Notes under the pieces: model-generated
Seen by the model: only the letters and a program-made list of their open reading frames with translations
Databases searched by the model: none
Told to the model about the DNA's origin: nothing
DNA from: Flavobacterium xueshanense
Lineage (GTDB): Bacteria; Bacteroidota; Bacteroidia; Flavobacteriales; Flavobacteriaceae
Assembly (NCBI RefSeq): GCF_900112975.1
Contig: NZ_FONQ01000010.1
Span: forward strand, 1-64,000
Reading direction: 5' to 3'
Length of the DNA stretch: 64,000 nucleotides
Made by a program: the position numbers and the translations under genes
Shown: positions 27,226 to 36,143 of the stretch, piece after piece
Position numbering within the stretch: position 1 is the first letter of the stretch
Layout of the letters: each line of letters begins with the position of its first letter

Positions 27226-28093
27226 GTTTAAAAAACCTTATGTAATTGCTGAAATTGGATGTAATCATAAAGGAGATATAGAAATTGCAAAAGAATTGAT
27301 AAAGATTGCTAAGATATTTTGTAATGTTGATGCGGTTAAGTTTCAAAAGAGGAACAATACCGAATTATTGACCGAAGCGCAATACAATGCACCACATCCT
27401 AATGCCAGCAACTCTTACGGGGATACGTATGGTGCGCATAGGGAATTTTTAGAATTTGATGCGAATGAACACCAAGAGTTAAAGGATTATTGTGAATCAA
27501 TAGGTATTACGTATTCGACTTCTGTTTGGGATACGACATCAGCCAAAGAAATTGCATCGCTTAAGCCAGAATTTATTAAAATCCCTTCAGCCTGTAATAA
27601 TAATTTTGATATGTTAGGTTGGCTTTGTGATCATTACCGAGGGGAAATTCATATTTCTACAGGAATGACCACTAAAAATGAAACAGATACTTTAGTTAAT
27701 TATTTTGTTGAAAAAGGCAGGAATAAAGACTTAGTTTTATATAATTGTACTTCAGGCTATCCAGTGCCATTTGAGGATGTGTGCTTGTTAGATATTACTT
27801 TGCTGAATCAAAAATATGGTGATACCGTAAAACACATTGGTTTTTCGGGACATCATTTAGGAATAGCGGTAGATATAGCGGCCTACACACTGGGTGCTAA
27901 CATTATTGAAAGACACTATACGATCGATCGCACGTGGAAAGGGACCGATCATGCTGCGTCATTAGAGCCTATGGGATTGCGAAAATTATCACGAGACTTG
28001 AATGCAGTTTATAGTGCTTTATCCTTTAAATCAACGGATATTTTGCCTATTGAGCAAGTGCAAAGGGATAAGTTGAAAAATAGGAAATTGTAG
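27218..28093 (+). CDS. NeuB-family nonulosonate (sialic acid/KDN) synthase, short form
   Basis: This 291-residue TIM-barrel enzyme condenses PEP with a hexose or its 6-phosphate. PYVIAEIGCNHKGDIEIAKE (7-26) and AVKFQKRN are the N-terminal family motifs. PSACNNNFDML, STGMTTKNE, YNCTSGYPVPFEDV, IGFSGHHLG and ERHYTIDRTWKGTDHAASLE carry the PEP, metal and catalytic residues. The C-terminal SAF (antifreeze-like) domain of classic NeuB, about 60 residues, is absent, so the protein stops after the barrel. It is coupled to the CMP-synthetase/phosphatase. The adjacent phosphatase domain suggests a phosphorylated substrate such as mannose-6-P or ManNAc-6-P. Confidence 0.9.
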   Translation: MTEFKKPYVIAEIGCNHKGDIEIAKELIKIAKIFCNVDAVKFQKRNNTELLTEAQYNAPHPNASNSYGDTYGAHREFLEFDANEHQELKDYCESIGITYSTSVWDTTSAKEIASLKPEFIKIPSACNNNFDMLGWLCDHYRGEIHISTGMTTKNETDTLVNYFVEKGRNKDLVLYNCTSGYPVPFEDVCLLDITLLNQKYGDTVKHIGFSGHHLGIAVDIAAYTLGANIIERHYTIDRTWKGTDHAASLEPMGLRKLSRDLNAVYSALSFKSTDILPIEQVQRDKLKNRKL

Positions 28094-28415
28094 TTTTTTG
28101 TTGTTACTCTTTCTAGGTAATACCTATTTTGCGTCAACGATTAGAAGTAACTATTGTTCTTCTTATTGTACGATTTATCTTATGCAGAAATTACAATAGA
28201 TTAAGTCTTGTGTGATTTATTCTTTATTTCGTTTTAAAGTATCTGTAATTATAGAATTAAATTTTCACAAGAACAATTGCTATAATTGAGTTTAAACTTC
28301 TTTTTTTTCTCAATTTTGCTATTAGAATAGAATATGAATTTATAAAGAAAAATATTACAAAGTAGACTTCGTTTAAAAATCTTGAAGAATACCAAAATAG
28401 TTTGGGCATTAATTT
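28094..28415. other. AT-rich intergenic region inside the glycan locus
   Basis: These 322 bases contain no credible gene. No full TAnnTTTG promoter with -33 box was seen on the plus strand, although the gap is long enough to hold a secondary promoter for the downstream genes. Confidence 0.4.
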
Positions 28416-29813
28416 ATGAGTAAAAAAATATTTGTTTTTTTTCCCGATGGAGTGGGGTTGCGTAATTTTGCGTTTACGCAGTTTAAAGAATTAGGAGTGC
28501 AAAAAGGACACCAAATTGTCTATTGGAACAATACCGTTTTCTCTCTTCAAGAGGAGTTGGGTTACGATGAGGTTACAATAGAAAACCATAAAATAAATCG
28601 GTTAACGCCAATCTATTCTCGCATTCGAAAACACATTGAGTTGAATGTTTCTCAAAAGAAGTTTAAGGATGACGTGTACCTTACCTATAAATTCCCTTTT
28701 AATTACAACGGCATAAAAAATACATTAATTACACTTTATACGAGGTTGTTAATAGGATTTAATTCTTCAGAAAAAGGGATTGTCCGCATCCGAAAAAGAA
28801 TCTGTAGTTTAGAAAGGTCGACTGAAAAATACCAGTATTGTAGAGCACAGTTACAAGAGCATCAACCGGATTTGGTGTTTTGCACCACACAACGCGCCAC
28901 GCAATCTATAAGTGCTTTATTGGCGGCCAAAGATTTAGGAATTCCTACTGTGGCTTTCGTCTATTCCTGGGATAATGTGCCTAAGGCCATGCAGGTTGTG
29001 GAAACGGATTACTACTTTGTCTGGAGTGATCTAATGAAAGACGAAGTTTTGAAATATTATCCTTTTGTACAGGAATCTCAAGTTATAGTTACTGGAACAC
29101 CTCAGTTTGAACCTCATTATGATAGCCATTTGCTGCAAGAAAGAGCCGTTTTTTTTGCTGAGCATAACTTAGATATTGATAAAAAATACATTTGTTATTC
29201 TGGTGATGATGAAACCACTTCGCCTTTGGATCAGTATTATTTACAGGATTTGGCTCAAGCAGTGCGCAGCTTAAACAGCAAAGGGAAAAACTTGGGCATT
29301 ATTTACCGAAAATGTCCCGTTGATACCACTAATCGATATGATGCTGTTTTGCAGGCGAATACCGATATTATTGCTGTTATAGACCCAGTCTGGAAACCGA
29401 TGGGGAAACAATGGAATGAAATTTTGCCTACGAAAAAAGATTTAGGACTATTATATAATGTTTGTGCCCATTCTGAATTTGTGACCAATGTATGTTCCTC
29501 AACAGTTTTTGATTTTGTGGCTCATGAAAAATCGTGTATTTACTTCAATTACGAGCAACCTCAATTAAGAAAAGGAATTCGAGACATCGGTCAAAATTAC
29601 AAGTATGTTCATTTTAGAAGTATGCCCAGTCCAGCAGCAGCTGTTTTTTGTACGGATAAAAAAGAGTTGGAACATTTGGTAAACCAAATCCTAAAAGGTG
29701 AATTATCCAATGTTTCAGAGGGGAAAAAATGGTATGAAATTGTGGCTGGTGTAACCCCAACTCAAGCTTCAGAGAAAATATGGAAAAGTATAGATGCGAT
29801 TTTAAGTAATTGA
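28416..29813 (+). CDS. GT-B-like glycosyltransferase (TagF/CDP-glycerol transferase-like fold)
   Basis: This 465-residue protein begins KIFVFFPDGVGLRNFAFTQF, a Rossmann-like N-domain. LVFCTTQRATQSISALLAAKDLGIPTVAFVY with SWDNVPKAM and VIVTGTPQFEPHYD mark the inter-domain region. NVCSSTVFDFVAHEKSCIYF resembles the C-terminal CDP-binding motif of glycerophosphotransferases (SSVxFDF). It follows the nonulosonate genes. A CMP-sugar or nucleotide-sugar transferase role is plausible by context but not shown by any family signature I recognise. Confidence 0.7.
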   Translation: MSKKIFVFFPDGVGLRNFAFTQFKELGVQKGHQIVYWNNTVFSLQEELGYDEVTIENHKINRLTPIYSRIRKHIELNVSQKKFKDDVYLTYKFPFNYNGIKNTLITLYTRLLIGFNSSEKGIVRIRKRICSLERSTEKYQYCRAQLQEHQPDLVFCTTQRATQSISALLAAKDLGIPTVAFVYSWDNVPKAMQVVETDYYFVWSDLMKDEVLKYYPFVQESQVIVTGTPQFEPHYDSHLLQERAVFFAEHNLDIDKKYICYSGDDETTSPLDQYYLQDLAQAVRSLNSKGKNLGIIYRKCPVDTTNRYDAVLQANTDIIAVIDPVWKPMGKQWNEILPTKKDLGLLYNVCAHSEFVTNVCSSTVFDFVAHEKSCIYFNYEQPQLRKGIRDIGQNYKYVHFRSMPSPAAAVFCTDKKELEHLVNQILKGELSNVSEGKKWYEIVAGVTPTQASEKIWKSIDAILSN

Positions 29814-29828
29814 AAATTGTAGTCTAAC

Positions 29829-30722
29829 ATGAAAAAATTTATAATTCATACCATTGGGATTTTAATTACTTTTTTAATTGTATCTACACTCTTAGATTTT
29901 ACTTATACAACTGTTTATGAAAATTCTATCCCAAGAACTAAATTTCAGTATTTAAGAAGTTTGAAAAATACTAAAGTGGATTATATTTTCTTAGGTTCTT
30001 CCAGAGTTGAAAATGGAATTGATCCATTCATCATAATAAGTAAAACTCAAAAAAAGTGTATCAATTTAGGATATGAGGCAGCCAAACTGGGTGATATTTA
30101 TACGGTTTTGCAATTGTTGAAATCCTATTCTATTGCCACAGATACTGTGTTTATTCAAGTCGATTATATTTTTGATATTAAAGGAAAATCGATTAATTTA
30201 CCATACGAAATGACTCCGTTTATCAGAGACAATAAAGTAACCAAGGACTATTTGCTTGATTATGTAGGAAAAGATCCAAGTGTATATTATGTTCCCTTCA
30301 CAAGGTATTTAAGGAGTGATCAAAAGATTGGTTTTAGAGAATTTTTAGCAAATTTGGTTGGCAGTAAAACCGCAGTAGCAGAACAAAAGGGATATAGTCC
30401 TTTAGCAGGGCAAGCTAATGAAAGTATTAATAAAAACCATTCTTCTTTACCAGCCTCTATTGCATCGCATAGTCTCTACTATGAAAAAATAAAAAAATTT
30501 GGCGCCGAAAATAATATAAAAATTGTCTTCTTTTGTGCTCCTTTTTGCAGGCATGTCAAAAATCTGGATTATGTCAAAAAACTAAAAACTAAAATTCCAG
30601 ATCTATATGATTTTTCTACTGTCATACAAGAGGATTCGCTGTTTGTAAATTGTTTTCATTTGAATAAGTTAGGTGCAACTGAATTCACTGAAATCTTTGC
30701 AGAGGAACTATTTAAAAAATAA
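29829..30722 (+). CDS. SGNH-like protein, membrane-anchored (MBOAT partner, copy 1)
   Basis: This 297-residue protein has one N-terminal transmembrane helix (FIIHTIGILITFLIVSTLLDF). The rest is periplasmic with an SGNH-hydrolase outline: FLGSSRVENGI holds the candidate Ser, and EDSLFVNCFHLNKLGATEF the candidate Asp/His. The next gene is an MBOAT acyltransferase. This pairing recalls AlgJ/AlgX, PatB or DltD, which move acyl groups onto exported polymers. A paralogue lies at 33192. Likely an O-acyl transfer partner. Confidence 0.72.
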   Translation: MKKFIIHTIGILITFLIVSTLLDFTYTTVYENSIPRTKFQYLRSLKNTKVDYIFLGSSRVENGIDPFIIISKTQKKCINLGYEAAKLGDIYTVLQLLKSYSIATDTVFIQVDYIFDIKGKSINLPYEMTPFIRDNKVTKDYLLDYVGKDPSVYYVPFTRYLRSDQKIGFREFLANLVGSKTAVAEQKGYSPLAGQANESINKNHSSLPASIASHSLYYEKIKKFGAENNIKIVFFCAPFCRHVKNLDYVKKLKTKIPDLYDFSTVIQEDSLFVNCFHLNKLGATEFTEIFAEELFKK

Positions 30723-30742
30723 TAAAAAATAATAAAAACAAC

Positions 30743-32176
30743 ATGTTCTTTAACTCTTTAACCTTTGCCATTTTCCTGCCTATTGTATTTGTGTTGTATT
30801 GGTTCGTTTTTAATAAAAACAAAAGCACTCAAAATGCAGTACTCATTATAGCGAGCTATTATTTTTATTCCTGTTGGGATTGGCGTTTTTTGTTCTTGCT
30901 GGTTTTCTCTACTTTTTTAGATTATTATACTGGTATTCGGATAGAAAAAGCCAAGACAGAACTTGGACGAAAATTTTGGTTTTGGTTGAGTATCAGTGTA
31001 AATTTGGGTTTCTTGGGAGTATTTAAATATTATAATTTTTTTGCAGATTCTTTCTCCCAATTGTTAAATGGATTCGGGCTGCAAACAAGTCCCTTATTAC
31101 TGAACGTTATTCTGCCGGTTGGTATTTCCTTTTATACGTTTCACGGATTATCGTATGTAATTGATATTTATTTAAAAAGAATTAAGGCAGAATATAATTT
31201 TGTAGATTACTCTTTATTTGTCAGTTATTTTCCATTACTCGTGGCGGGGCCTATTGAAAGAGCGACGCATTTATTGCCTCAAGTGAAAGTAAAACGCATT
31301 TTTGACTATCAAAAAGCCAAAGAAGGAATCTTTCAGTTTGTTTGGGGATTGTTCAAAAAAGTGGTTATCGCGGATACCTGTGCGACCTATGCCAATGCGA
31401 TTTTTGATAATTACGAATCGATGAACTCTTTGTCACTGATTCTTGGATCCGTTTATTTCGCCTTCCAGATTTATGGTGATTTTTCAGGTTATTCGGATAT
31501 GGCATTGGGAATGTCTAAATTGTTTGGCATCGACTTATTGCGTAATTTTAATTATCCGTATTTTTCCAGAGATATTGCCGAGTTTTGGCGGCGTTGGCAT
31601 ATTTCGCTTTCGTCTTGGTTTCGAGACTATTTATACATTCCTTTGGGCGGTAGCAGTGGTGGTACGGCGATGAAAGTCCGCAATACGTTTATCATATTTC
31701 TAGTGAGTGGTTTTTGGCATGGCGCCAATTGGACTTTTATTGCCTGGGGTTTTATTAACGCTTTGTATTTTTTACCGCTATTGCTTTTGAAACGGAATCG
31801 GTCTAATATGGAAACAGTATCCTTGTATTGGGATTTGAACTCCGTTAAAGTTTTCTTTAGTATTGTCAGTACGTTTGCATTAACCTGCTTGGCGTGGATT
31901 TTCTTCCGGGTAAAATCGATAGGAGATGCTTTTGAATATATTGGTCGTATTTTTACCAATGGAATTTTTGAATCACAGTATTTGGAAAACGAGCGTTACA
32001 ATTATGAAATCATTATTTTAATACTAGCTTTTATTATTGTGGAATGGAAGAGCCGTACGCAAATAGAACCCATTTCCGGGAAATACAGTTATTTGAAATT
32101 AACGTTATGCTTTGCAGCAATTGTAGCGTTGGGAACGTATTCCGATTATAAAGAATTTATTTATTTTCAGTTTTGA
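30743..32176 (+). CDS. MBOAT O-acyltransferase (AlgI/PatA type)
   Basis: This 477-residue polytopic inner-membrane protein has about ten hydrophobic segments. RRWHISLSSWFRDYLYIPLGG is the defining AlgI block and SGFWHGANWTFIAWG holds the catalytic His. LVAGPIERATHLLPQ is another family block. The enzyme passes an acyl group (usually acetyl) across the membrane to a periplasmic partner, here one of the flanking SGNH-like proteins. It probably O-acylates the exported glycan. The final TM segment (AAIVALGTYSDYKEFIYFQF) ends the protein normally. Confidence 0.95.
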   Translation: MFFNSLTFAIFLPIVFVLYWFVFNKNKSTQNAVLIIASYYFYSCWDWRFLFLLVFSTFLDYYTGIRIEKAKTELGRKFWFWLSISVNLGFLGVFKYYNFFADSFSQLLNGFGLQTSPLLLNVILPVGISFYTFHGLSYVIDIYLKRIKAEYNFVDYSLFVSYFPLLVAGPIERATHLLPQVKVKRIFDYQKAKEGIFQFVWGLFKKVVIADTCATYANAIFDNYESMNSLSLILGSVYFAFQIYGDFSGYSDMALGMSKLFGIDLLRNFNYPYFSRDIAEFWRRWHISLSSWFRDYLYIPLGGSSGGTAMKVRNTFIIFLVSGFWHGANWTFIAWGFINALYFLPLLLLKRNRSNMETVSLYWDLNSVKVFFSIVSTFALTCLAWIFFRVKSIGDAFEYIGRIFTNGIFESQYLENERYNYEIIILILAFIIVEWKSRTQIEPISGKYSYLKLTLCFAAIVALGTYSDYKEFIYFQF

Positions 32177-32223
32177 TATAAATAAGGAAATTGATTGTAA
32201 TTTGTTTCTGCTTAGTATAAACT

Positions 32224-32400
32224 TTCGAAGTGATAAAGCGTCTCGACTGTACTTCGACTTCGCTCAGTATAAACTTTCGACGTGACAAGAATGAGTACGA
32301 TTTCAGATCGAGTCCTTCGTCTACACTCATGACAAGCAATAGTCGAGTTGTCAAATCGAGTCCTTCGTCTACGCTCAGGACAAGCTATAGTCGAGATTCG
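32224..32400. repeat. degenerate TCGAG/CTCGA repeats upstream of the GIY-YIG gene
   Basis: Imperfect copies of the same building blocks seen downstream occur here: GCGTCTCGACT, CTTTCGACGTGACAA, and two copies of ATCGAGTCCTTCGTCTAC (32307 and 32355 areas). This block is more diverged than the downstream array. Confidence 0.75.
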
Positions 32401-32423
32401 TTTAATTTAAAATAAAACAGTAT

Positions 32424-32756
32424 ATGAAATTCTACTATGTATATATTCTTCGTTGTATTGACGATTCACTATACGTAGGTTTGACTTCTGATATTGAGAG
32501 AAGAGTTATGGAACATAATATGGGTAAATATCCAGAAGCCTATACGTACAGTAGAAGACCGATTTTATTAGTTTTTTATCAGGATTTTACCGATCCTAAT
32601 CAGGCTATCGAATTTGAAAAAAAAATAAAAAAATGGAGTAGGATGAAAAAACAAGCGCTAATTGATGAAAATTTTGACAAATTACAAGATTTATCAGAAT
32701 GTAGAAATGCAACGCATCATAAATACAAATCGGATTTTGAAGATATAGAAGAATAG
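32424..32756 (+). CDS. GIY-YIG nuclease family protein (stand-alone)
   Basis: This 110-residue protein is a single GIY-YIG domain. YYVYILRC ... LYVGLT (residues 4-20) is the GIY-YIG pair, ERRVMEHN carries the catalytic Arg, and AIEFEKKIKKWSRMKKQALI carries the metal-binding Glu and basic helix. It is far too short to be UvrC. It has no partner in the glycan pathway and interrupts it between the MBOAT gene and the second SGNH-like gene. Palindromic repeat arrays flank it on both sides, suggesting the gene and its repeats move or are maintained together. Confidence 0.92.
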   Translation: MKFYYVYILRCIDDSLYVGLTSDIERRVMEHNMGKYPEAYTYSRRPILLVFYQDFTDPNQAIEFEKKIKKWSRMKKQALIDENFDKLQDLSECRNATHHKYKSDFEDIEE

Positions 32757-32764
32757 TTTGACTA

Positions 32765-33140
32765 AGCGTCTCGACTGCGCTCGACGTGACAAAGAGAGTA
32801 GTTTAATTGTCAAATCGAGCGCAGTCGAGATTCATTAAGACATAAAAGCGTCTCGACTGCACTCGACGTGACATAGTGAGAAGTTTAATTATCAAATCGA
32901 GTCCTTCGTCTACGCTCGACGTGACACAGTGAGTAGTTTAATTATCAAATCGAGTCCTTCGTCTACGCTCGACGTGACAAAGAGAGTAGTTTAATTGTCA
33001 AATCGAGCGCAGTCGAGATTCATTAAGACATAAAAGCGTCTCGACTGCACTCGACGTGACATAGTGAGTAGTTTAATTGTCAAATCGAGTCCTTCGTCTA
33101 CGCTCGACGTGACAAAAGATTGGTTTGTCAAATCGAGGTG
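32765..33140. repeat. palindromic TCGAG/CTCGA repeat array downstream of the GIY-YIG gene
   Basis: Five spaced units begin with CTCGACGTGACA at 32780, 32862, 32915, 32968 and 33050, with a further start at 33103. Spacings are 82, 53, 53, 82 and 53. Each unit alternates GTCAAATCGAG and CTCGACGTGAC arms that can fold into hairpins; for example 32765-32791 pairs with 32808-32834. A perfect direct repeat of about 103 bp occurs at 32778-32880 and 32966-33068 (offset 188). Confidence 0.9.
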
Positions 33141-33191
33141 TCAAATACTATACATTAAAATACTAGAATAATAATACAGAATAAAACAACA

Positions 33192-34067
33192 ATGAAGCAG
33201 TTTTTAATTTTCACAGTCAAAACCCTCGTGTTACTACTTTTACTGTTGGTGGTATTGGATTTTTTGTACACCACTGTTTATTTACAGTCTTCGAATAGAG
33301 GGAAAATAGATTATGTTTACAACTCAAAGGCTCGAAATTATGACGTGGTGATTTTAGGATCTTCGAGGGCGAATAATCATTTTGTAGCACCACTATTTGA
33401 ACAAAAAGGATTGAAAACCTTTAATTACGGCATGAGTGGGGGGCATTTGTTTGAAGCTTCTTTATTATTGAAATTAATGACTGAGCGTCATTATAAAATA
33501 AAAAATGTGGTACTGGAAGCTGATTTGAATTTAGCTAATGAACAGGAGTCTGAGAGTGTAGCTTCTAAATTTTTACCTTATATACACCGTTCTAAAGTGA
33601 TTGAAGCACACTTTGCCCAACAGCCTCATTTTTGGGCTAACTATTATATTCCTTTTTACAGGTATATTGTTTTTGGCCCACAAATTGGTTTTCGGGAAAT
33701 GTATAATATGGTAATGCAAAAACCAACAAAACTGTTGGATCATCTAGGGTATTATCCTTTAGGCAAAAATCCGAATGCGAATATGAAAAATGATTTAACG
33801 AATCTAAAACCGTTACACAATAGATATTACGAAGAAATAAAGCATCTTTGTAAAACGAATCATATTAACCTGATAGCTGTTATGACGCCTATGTGTTCCA
33901 ATACTAAAGGATTAAATTATTTTGAGAAAGTAAAGGCAATCTATCCTGAAATTCACAATTATGAAAATGCGGTAGAAGGGGATCAATATTTTTCTTCTTG
34001 TGGACATATGAATGATGTAGGGGCCCGAAAGTTTACTACAATAATTTTAAATGATTTTTTTAAATAA
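33192..34067 (+). CDS. SGNH-like protein, membrane-anchored (copy 2)
   Basis: This 291-residue paralogue of the 29829 gene has an N-terminal TM helix (LLLLLLVVLDFLYTTVY), VILGSSRANNHF as the Ser block and GDQYFSSCGHMNDVGARKF as the Asp/His block. Both copies share a DF(L/T)YTTVY stretch and a PLYYPLG/GYSPLAG-like central loop. It is probably a second acyl-transfer partner for the MBOAT protein, now separated from it by the GIY-YIG repeat unit. Alternatively the pair arose by local duplication. Confidence 0.72.
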   Translation: MKQFLIFTVKTLVLLLLLLVVLDFLYTTVYLQSSNRGKIDYVYNSKARNYDVVILGSSRANNHFVAPLFEQKGLKTFNYGMSGGHLFEASLLLKLMTERHYKIKNVVLEADLNLANEQESESVASKFLPYIHRSKVIEAHFAQQPHFWANYYIPFYRYIVFGPQIGFREMYNMVMQKPTKLLDHLGYYPLGKNPNANMKNDLTNLKPLHNRYYEEIKHLCKTNHINLIAVMTPMCSNTKGLNYFEKVKAIYPEIHNYENAVEGDQYFSSCGHMNDVGARKFTTIILNDFFK

Positions 34068-34198
34068 ACCTGAGGATGTATAAAACATAAAGGAAGCCTA
34101 TTACGGATTTTCTTAAAGGGAAAACTTGGAGAAGAACCAGTAAATCCTCTGAGAATATTTTAAAAAATATATAATGATAATTAGTAAATAATGAAGCT

Positions 34199-34972
34199 AT
34201 GAATATAAAGAATTTAATTAAAAATGCATTTGGTATAACTAATATAAAATTTATTAAATCTTGGTATAGAAGTTCAAATGAGAAGATGCTTATAGACCAA
34301 AGACGTAAATTTTATGCTCAATTTCTTAAATCAGACAGCATTTTTTTTGATATTGGCGCAAATTATGGCAACAGAATTGAGCCTTTAATAAATGATAACA
34401 TAAAAATTATTGCGATTGAACCACAAATAGAATGCGTTAGATATCTAAGAAAAAAATATGGAAAAAAAATAACAATACTTCAAAATGGTGTTGGTAAAGA
34501 GATTGAAACCAAATTAATGTATATATCCACTAATGCGAATATTTTATCTTCCTTCTCAAGAGAATGGATTGATTCAACTAAAAATAGTGGAAGATTTAAA
34601 AAGATTGACTGGGATAAAACTCGAACAATAGATATGATTACCTTAGATTCATTAATCGCAACATACGGGAATCCGGATTTTATAAAAATTGATGTTGAGG
34701 GTTTTGAGTTGGAAGTGCTCAAAGGACTTACTCAAAATGTAAATGTATTATCATTAGAATATACCGTTCCTGAGCGTAAAGAGGCATTAATAGATTGTTT
34801 ATCTTATTTAAATAACTTGTCAAATTCAAATATTTTGTTCAATTACTGTATAACAGAAAATACAGAATTTTCTTTGCCACAATGGGTTGATTTTAATGAA
34901 ATAATTATGTTGGTTTCTACTGATGCATTTTTAAATACTCAATTTGGAGATGTTTATGTAAAATTCAATTAA
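34199..34972 (+). CDS. FkbM-family methyltransferase (3 of 3)
   Basis: This 257-residue protein has IFFDIGANYGNRIEPL as motif I, IIAIEPQIECVRYLRKKYG as the acidic loop, and DFIKIDVEGFELEVLKGL as the FkbM hallmark. It is very AT-rich compared with the next gene. A role in sugar O-methylation is likely. Confidence 0.88.
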   Translation: MNIKNLIKNAFGITNIKFIKSWYRSSNEKMLIDQRRKFYAQFLKSDSIFFDIGANYGNRIEPLINDNIKIIAIEPQIECVRYLRKKYGKKITILQNGVGKEIETKLMYISTNANILSSFSREWIDSTKNSGRFKKIDWDKTRTIDMITLDSLIATYGNPDFIKIDVEGFELEVLKGLTQNVNVLSLEYTVPERKEALIDCLSYLNNLSNSNILFNYCITENTEFSLPQWVDFNEIIMLVSTDAFLNTQFGDVYVKFN

Positions 34973-34991
34973 TAATTGTAATAAATAAACT

Positions 34992-36143
34992 ATGCACATT
35001 GCCTTTCTAACTCCTGAATTTCCCCACGAAAGAGTAGCTCACGCAGCCGGTATAGGTACCAGCATCAAGAATTTAGTAGTTGCTTTGGCATACAAAAAAG
35101 TAAAAGTTTCGGTATTTGTGTATGGTCAGCAAGAAGATGCGTTGCTTGTAGAGGATGGAATTACAATTCATTTGATCAAATACAGAAAGTATAAATTCAT
35201 GGGTTGGTATTGGCATCGAAAATACCTTCAAAACTACTTGAATAAACATATACTTTCTCAAAAAATTGATGCTGTAGAAGCACCGGACTGGACTGGAATT
35301 ACTGCTTTTATGCGTTTGAAAGTGCCATTGGTAATTCGGTTTCATGGCAGTGATACTTATTTTTGTCATATTGAAAAGCGTCATCAAAAATTGAAAAACT
35401 ATTGGTTCGAAAAGCTGGCTGTTCAGAATGCCGAAGCTTTTATTGCGCCTACTACTTATGCGGGAAATATCTCTAAGAAATTATTCGGGATAAAAAATAA
35501 ACTGGTACAAACTATCCATTACGGACTTGAATTGAACCGTTTTGAAAATCCAAATCCTGCGCTTTTTGAAAAGGGACTGTTATTGTATATAGGTACGGTA
35601 ATACGTAAGAAAGGCGTGTTTGAACTGCCTGAAATTTTTAAAAAAGTTAGATTGCTATTTCCGGAGGCGAAACTGGTTTTGATTGGTGGAGATTCGTCGG
35701 ATGTACAAACAGGCAGTCATTCGACCTGGCAAATGCTTCAAAAAGAATTTGATACTAATGATTTAGAAAAAGTAACTTACCTTGGGAAAATACCCTATAA
35801 GGATATTCAAAACTACATAAAGCAAGCACACGTTTGCATATTTCCCAGCTTCGCAGAAACCTTGGGGATGGTGACTATAGAATCAATGGCGCTACAAAAA
35901 CCAGTGGTTAATACCAATATGGGATGGGCACAAGAATTAATTGCAGATGGCGAAACTGGTTTTTTGGTTCATCCGAAAAATCATACTCTTTATGCTGATA
36001 AAATATTAGAGTTGTTAGCGGATTCCAACCTTTGTCTGACAATGGGAGGAAACGCCAGAAAACGTGTGGAAGCAATTTTTGACATAGAAAAAATTGCACA
36101 GCAAAATATCCTTTTTTATCAATCTATAATAGGCCAATCGTGA
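34992..36143 (+). CDS. glycosyltransferase family 4
   Basis: This 383-residue GT-B enzyme has HIAFLTPEFPHERVAHAAGIGTS at the N-terminus, VIRFHGSDTYF in the acceptor domain, LLYIGTVIRKKGVFELPEIF in the hinge, and FAETLGMVTIESMAL as an intact EX7E motif. VNTNMGWAQELIADGETGFLV completes the donor site. Its TGA overlaps the GTG start of the next gene by four bases. Confidence 0.93.
   Translation: MHIAFLTPEFPHERVAHAAGIGTSIKNLVVALAYKKVKVSVFVYGQQEDALLVEDGITIHLIKYRKYKFMGWYWHRKYLQNYLNKHILSQKIDAVEAPDWTGITAFMRLKVPLVIRFHGSDTYFCHIEKRHQKLKNYWFEKLAVQNAEAFIAPTTYAGNISKKLFGIKNKLVQTIHYGLELNRFENPNPALFEKGLLLYIGTVIRKKGVFELPEIFKKVRLLFPEAKLVLIGGDSSDVQTGSHSTWQMLQKEFDTNDLEKVTYLGKIPYKDIQNYIKQAHVCIFPSFAETLGMVTIESMALQKPVVNTNMGWAQELIADGETGFLVHPKNHTLYADKILELLADSNLCLTMGGNARKRVEAIFDIEKIAQQNILFYQSIIGQS

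Noticed and set aside
32424..32756. UvrC or another repair nuclease
   Set aside because: A single 110-aa GIY-YIG domain without helix-hairpin-helix or C-terminal nuclease domain.
32765..33140. CRISPR array
   Set aside because: Units are palindromic and spacer-like segments are themselves repeated rather than unique. Spacings alternate 53 and 82, and there are no cas genes.
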